A stretch of DNA of 64,000 bases from Pseudomonas sp. PSKL.D1. Lineage in GTDB: Bacteria; Pseudomonadota; Gammaproteobacteria; Pseudomonadales; Pseudomonadaceae. Below are positions 61,793 through 64,000 of the stretch, in pieces (position 1 is the stretch's first letter; every line of letters begins with the position of its first letter). The notes under the pieces are model-generated. The model saw only the letters and a program-made list of their open reading frames with translations, was not told where the DNA came from and did not search any database. Made by a program: the position numbers and the translations under genes. The stretch covers positions 372,001 through 436,000 of the forward strand of contig NZ_CP118607.1 in the NCBI RefSeq assembly GCF_028898945.1, written 5' to 3'.

Positions 61793-61888
61793 GTCGAAGA
61801 AACTCCTGATCCTGTTGTCGCTCCGGTGAGGGAGCATCGAGCCAGCGCCAGGGCGCTGCCTCGCAAATAAGTCAGCCAGGCCGAAACC

Positions 61889-63175
61889 TTAGCCTCTGCA
61901 CCACTGCGAAGGGTCGGTAGGCCGGCCCTGCTGGCGGATGGCAAAGTACAAACCTGCACTGTCCTGGCCACCACTGTCGCCGACGGTGGAAATCGCCTCG
62001 CCCGCCTTGACGATGTCGCCGGCGCTCTTGAGCAGGCTCTGGTTGTGGCCATACAGGCTCAGGTAACCATTGCCATGGTCGAGAATGACCAGAAGGCCGG
62101 CGCCGCGCAACCAGTCGGCGAACACCACGCGCCCGCCGTGCACGGCGCGCACTTGAGTGCCGGGGTTGGCGCTGATCATCACACCGTCCCACTTGGCGCG
62201 GGCATCGGTGCCACGCGCATCACCAAAGCGTGCAAGCAATCGACCATTGACCGGCCAGGGAAGTTTTCCCCGGGCTGCAGAAAATGCGCCGCCGTAGTTC
62301 GCGCCGTCGCTGGAGACGATAGGGCCCAGGGTGGTGCGGGCCTTTTTCGGTGGTTCTGAGTCTTCGCGTGCGGCCAAGGCTTCCTGTTGGCGGCGCTTTT
62401 CAGCTTCCTGTTGAGCCAGCAGCGCTTTTTTGCGCGCTTCCTCGGCTTCCCGAGCCTGGCGGGCAAGCGTTTCTTCAATGGTTTTGAGGACTTTGGCCAA
62501 GTCAGCCTGGTCCTGTTCGCGTGCTTGCAGCTTGCTGTCCCGGTCTTTCACATCGCTGTTGAGCTTGGCCAGCACCTGCTGGCGTTTACCGCGTTCGGTT
62601 TCCAGTTCCTGGCGACGAGTGTCGAGGTCCGCGCGCTGAGCCAGCAATTGTTCCTGCTGGCGGGAGATGTCCTGCTCGACGTTGGCCAGTTGACGCAGGG
62701 TCTCGTTGAAGGCACGCAGCTGCTCAGTGCGGGCCTTGCTCAAGTAATCGTAGTAAGTGAGGGTGCGGGCAAACTTCTCGGGGTTCTGCTGGTTGAGCAG
62801 CAGCTTGAGGTATTCCTCGCGGCCGTTGTTCTGGTAGGCCGAACGGGCCTGAATGGCGATCAGTCGCTGTTGTTCAACGCGGGCGGTCTGGAGTTTTTTT
62901 TTCTCGGTATCAAGGCGCTCCAGCTCGCCCTCGGTCTTTTTTAGTTCTTGCTGCAGACCCTCCACCTGTTTTTCGAGGTTACCGATGTCGGTCTCGGTGG
63001 CCTTGAGGTCTTTTTGCGCACCGGCCTTTTCTTCCTGGAGCTTGCCCAGCATCTTCTTGAGCTCGGCAATGTCCTGGCGGGTGGCGTCCAGTTGCTGCTG
63101 GGTCTGTGCGCGCTCGTCGGCGAAAGCCGGGCTGAGCAGGCAAGACAAGGCTATGAGGATCAGGGCGCGAAGCAT
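61889..63175 (-). CDS. envC: EnvC-type murein hydrolase activator
   Basis: The protein has 428 residues. A signal peptide (LILIALSCLLSPAFA) is followed by a long coiled-coil (about 20-280, rich in Gln, Glu, Arg). A C-terminal LytM/M23 domain occupies about 310-428. The metal ligands are degenerate: KWDGVMI replaces the HxGxD motif and YGHNQS keeps only one His. It therefore activates amidases (AmiB type) at the septum rather than cutting the wall itself. ATG 63175 starts the signal peptide. Confidence 0.95.
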   Translation of the reverse strand: MLRALILIALSCLLSPAFADERAQTQQQLDATRQDIAELKKMLGKLQEEKAGAQKDLKATETDIGNLEKQVEGLQQELKKTEGELERLDTEKKKLQTARVEQQRLIAIQARSAYQNNGREEYLKLLLNQQNPEKFARTLTYYDYLSKARTEQLRAFNETLRQLANVEQDISRQQEQLLAQRADLDTRRQELETERGKRQQVLAKLNSDVKDRDSKLQAREQDQADLAKVLKTIEETLARQAREAEEARKKALLAQQEAEKRRQQEALAAREDSEPPKKARTTLGPIVSSDGANYGGAFSAARGKLPWPVNGRLLARFGDARGTDARAKWDGVMISANPGTQVRAVHGGRVVFADWLRGAGLLVILDHGNGYLSLYGHNQSLLKSAGDIVKAGEAISTVGDSGGQDSAGLYFAIRQQGRPTDPSQWCRG

Positions 63176-63229
63176 GGGGTTTGGCGTACCAAGGATGGAG
63201 ACTGGGCTAGTATGCCCGCGTGGGGCGGC

Positions 63230-63265
63230 AAAAAAAACGCCCGGCGGCTGATGTGGTTGGGCGTT
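63230..63265 (-). terminator. Rho-independent terminator after gpmI
   Basis: On the minus strand, AACGCCC (63265-63259) pairs with GGGCGTT (63242-63236) and is followed by a run of T. It lies between the gpmI stop and envC start, so envC needs read-through or its own promoter. Confidence 0.75.
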
Positions 63266-63314
63266 TGTCTGGATTTCATGTGCAAGGGGCTGCGCAGCAG
63301 CCCCAGCTTTTCTA

Positions 63315-64000
63315 TCAGGCATCAACCAGAATCGAAGTCCCGGTCATTTCGGCAGGCTTCTCCAGCCCCAGCAACTTCAGCATGGTTGGCGCCACGTCCG
63401 CCAGCACGCCGCCTTCGCGAACGCTGACCTTACGTTTGCCAACATAGATGAACGGTACCGGCTCGGTAGTGTGGGCGGTGTGCGCCTGGCCGGTGCATTC
63501 GTCTTCCATCTGCTCGACGTTGCCGTGGTCAGCGGTGATCAGCGCTTCGCCATCGACTTTTTCCAGCGCTTCGACGATGCGGCCAACGCAGGTGTCCAAG
63601 GCTTCGACGGCCTTCACCGCAGCTTCAAACACGCCGGTGTGGCCGACCATGTCGCCGTTGGCGTAGTTGACCACGATCACGTCATAGCGCTGCTGCTCGA
63701 TGGCCTCGACGATGCGGTCGGTGACCTCGGGGGCGTTCATCTCCGGCTGCAGGTCGTATGTGGCGACTTTAGGCGATGGGATGAGGATGCGCTCTTCGCC
63801 TTCGAACGGCTCTTCACGCCCGCCCGAGAAGAAGAAGGTGACATGGGCGTACTTCTCGGTTTCGGCAATGCGCAACTGAGTTTTGCCGTTCTTGGCCAGG
63901 TATTCGCCCAGCACGTTGTCCAGGCTGGCCGGTGCGAAGGCAGCAGGGGCAGGGATTTTTGCCGAATACTGAGTCAGGCCGATGTAGGCTGCCAGTTTAG
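63315..64000 (-). CDS. gpmI: 2,3-bisphosphoglycerate-independent phosphoglycerate mutase, C-terminal part
   Basis: Interconverts 3- and 2-phosphoglycerate in glycolysis and gluconeogenesis using two Mn2+ ions. About 228 C-terminal residues are visible; the gene continues past the right edge. Metal-site motifs of the phosphatase domain are present: [23 protein letters not shown] and [11 protein letters not shown]. The end [18 protein letters not shown] is the family C-terminus. The normal full length is about 510 residues. Confidence 0.97.
   Translation of the reverse strand, partial: KLAAYIGLTQYSAKIPAPAAFAPASLDNVLGEYLAKNGKTQLRIAETEKYAHVTFFFSGGREEPFEGEERILIPSPKVATYDLQPEMNAPEVTDRIVEAIEQQRYDVIVVNYANGDMVGHTGVFEAAVKAVEALDTCVGRIVEALEKVDGEALITADHGNVEQMEDECTGQAHTAHTTEPVPFIYVGKRKVSVREGGVLADVAPTMLKLLGLEKPAEMTGTSILVDA

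Overview
The window is chromosomal DNA of a Pseudomonas, most likely of the P. putida group. The evidence is GC-rich coding with strong third-position bias, the Pseudomonas gene order pilQ-aroK-aroB-damX-gltB-gltD-hemE at the left, a betT / betI-betB-betA locus and a gpmI-envC-ctpA-yibQ block at the right, and several copies of the putida-type REP palindrome (core CCGCTCCTACAGG or CCGCTCCCACAGG). I see no rRNA, tRNA, insertion sequence, prophage or CRISPR array.

Layout. (1) 1-11043: end of pilQ, shikimate-pathway genes aroK and aroB, the SPOR-domain protein DamX, both glutamate synthase subunits and hemE. (2) 11216-21609: a compact accessory operon with a secreted GbpA-type lytic polysaccharide monooxygenase, then a type II secretion system gspC-D-E-F-G-H-I-J-K-L. 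The last gene looks like a natural GspL-GspM fusion, and gspN and gspO are absent. (3) 21681-24379: an OB-fold periplasmic protein, an MFS transporter and a divergent LysR regulator. (4) 39173 down to 24353, minus strand: 17 tightly overlapping genes for an aryl-polyene type pigment. They cover aromatic starter supply (MIO ammonia-lyase, AMP-ligase), two acyl carrier proteins, ketosynthases plus a chain-length factor, a ketoreductase, two dehydratase modules, a thioesterase, acyltransferases, a glycosyltransferase and an export set (LolA-like, MMPL, DUF3261 lipoprotein). A good sigma-70 promoter lies upstream at 39261-39289. (5) 39485-41422: an orphan ParA-like ATPase, a toxin-first HigBA pair with a striking inverted repeat over its promoter and ribosome-binding site, and thioredoxin 2. 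(6) 41567-54879: SelO, a large MscK-type mechanosensitive channel, a K+/H+ antiporter, and the choline-to-betaine genes with a BetI operator. Channel, antiporter and betaine genes make this an osmotic-stress neighbourhood. (7) 55008-59696: one 1562-residue protein of the poorly characterised, toxin-like giant proteins common in Pseudomonas. (8) 59703-64000: cell-envelope genes yibQ-like, ctpA, envC and the end of gpmI.

How the parts work together. The LPMO carries a signal peptide and chitin-binding modules, and it sits 32 bp upstream of gspC, so the secretion system is probably dedicated to it. The aryl-polyene operon encodes a nearly complete assembly line but no phosphopantetheinyl transferase, which must come from elsewhere in the genome. 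The right part handles osmotic balance and cell-wall turnover. The best candidates for undescribed biology are the L-M fusion secretion system with its LPMO cargo, the split dehydratase active sites in the polyene cluster, the hairpin over the higB start, and the giant protein at 55008-59696.
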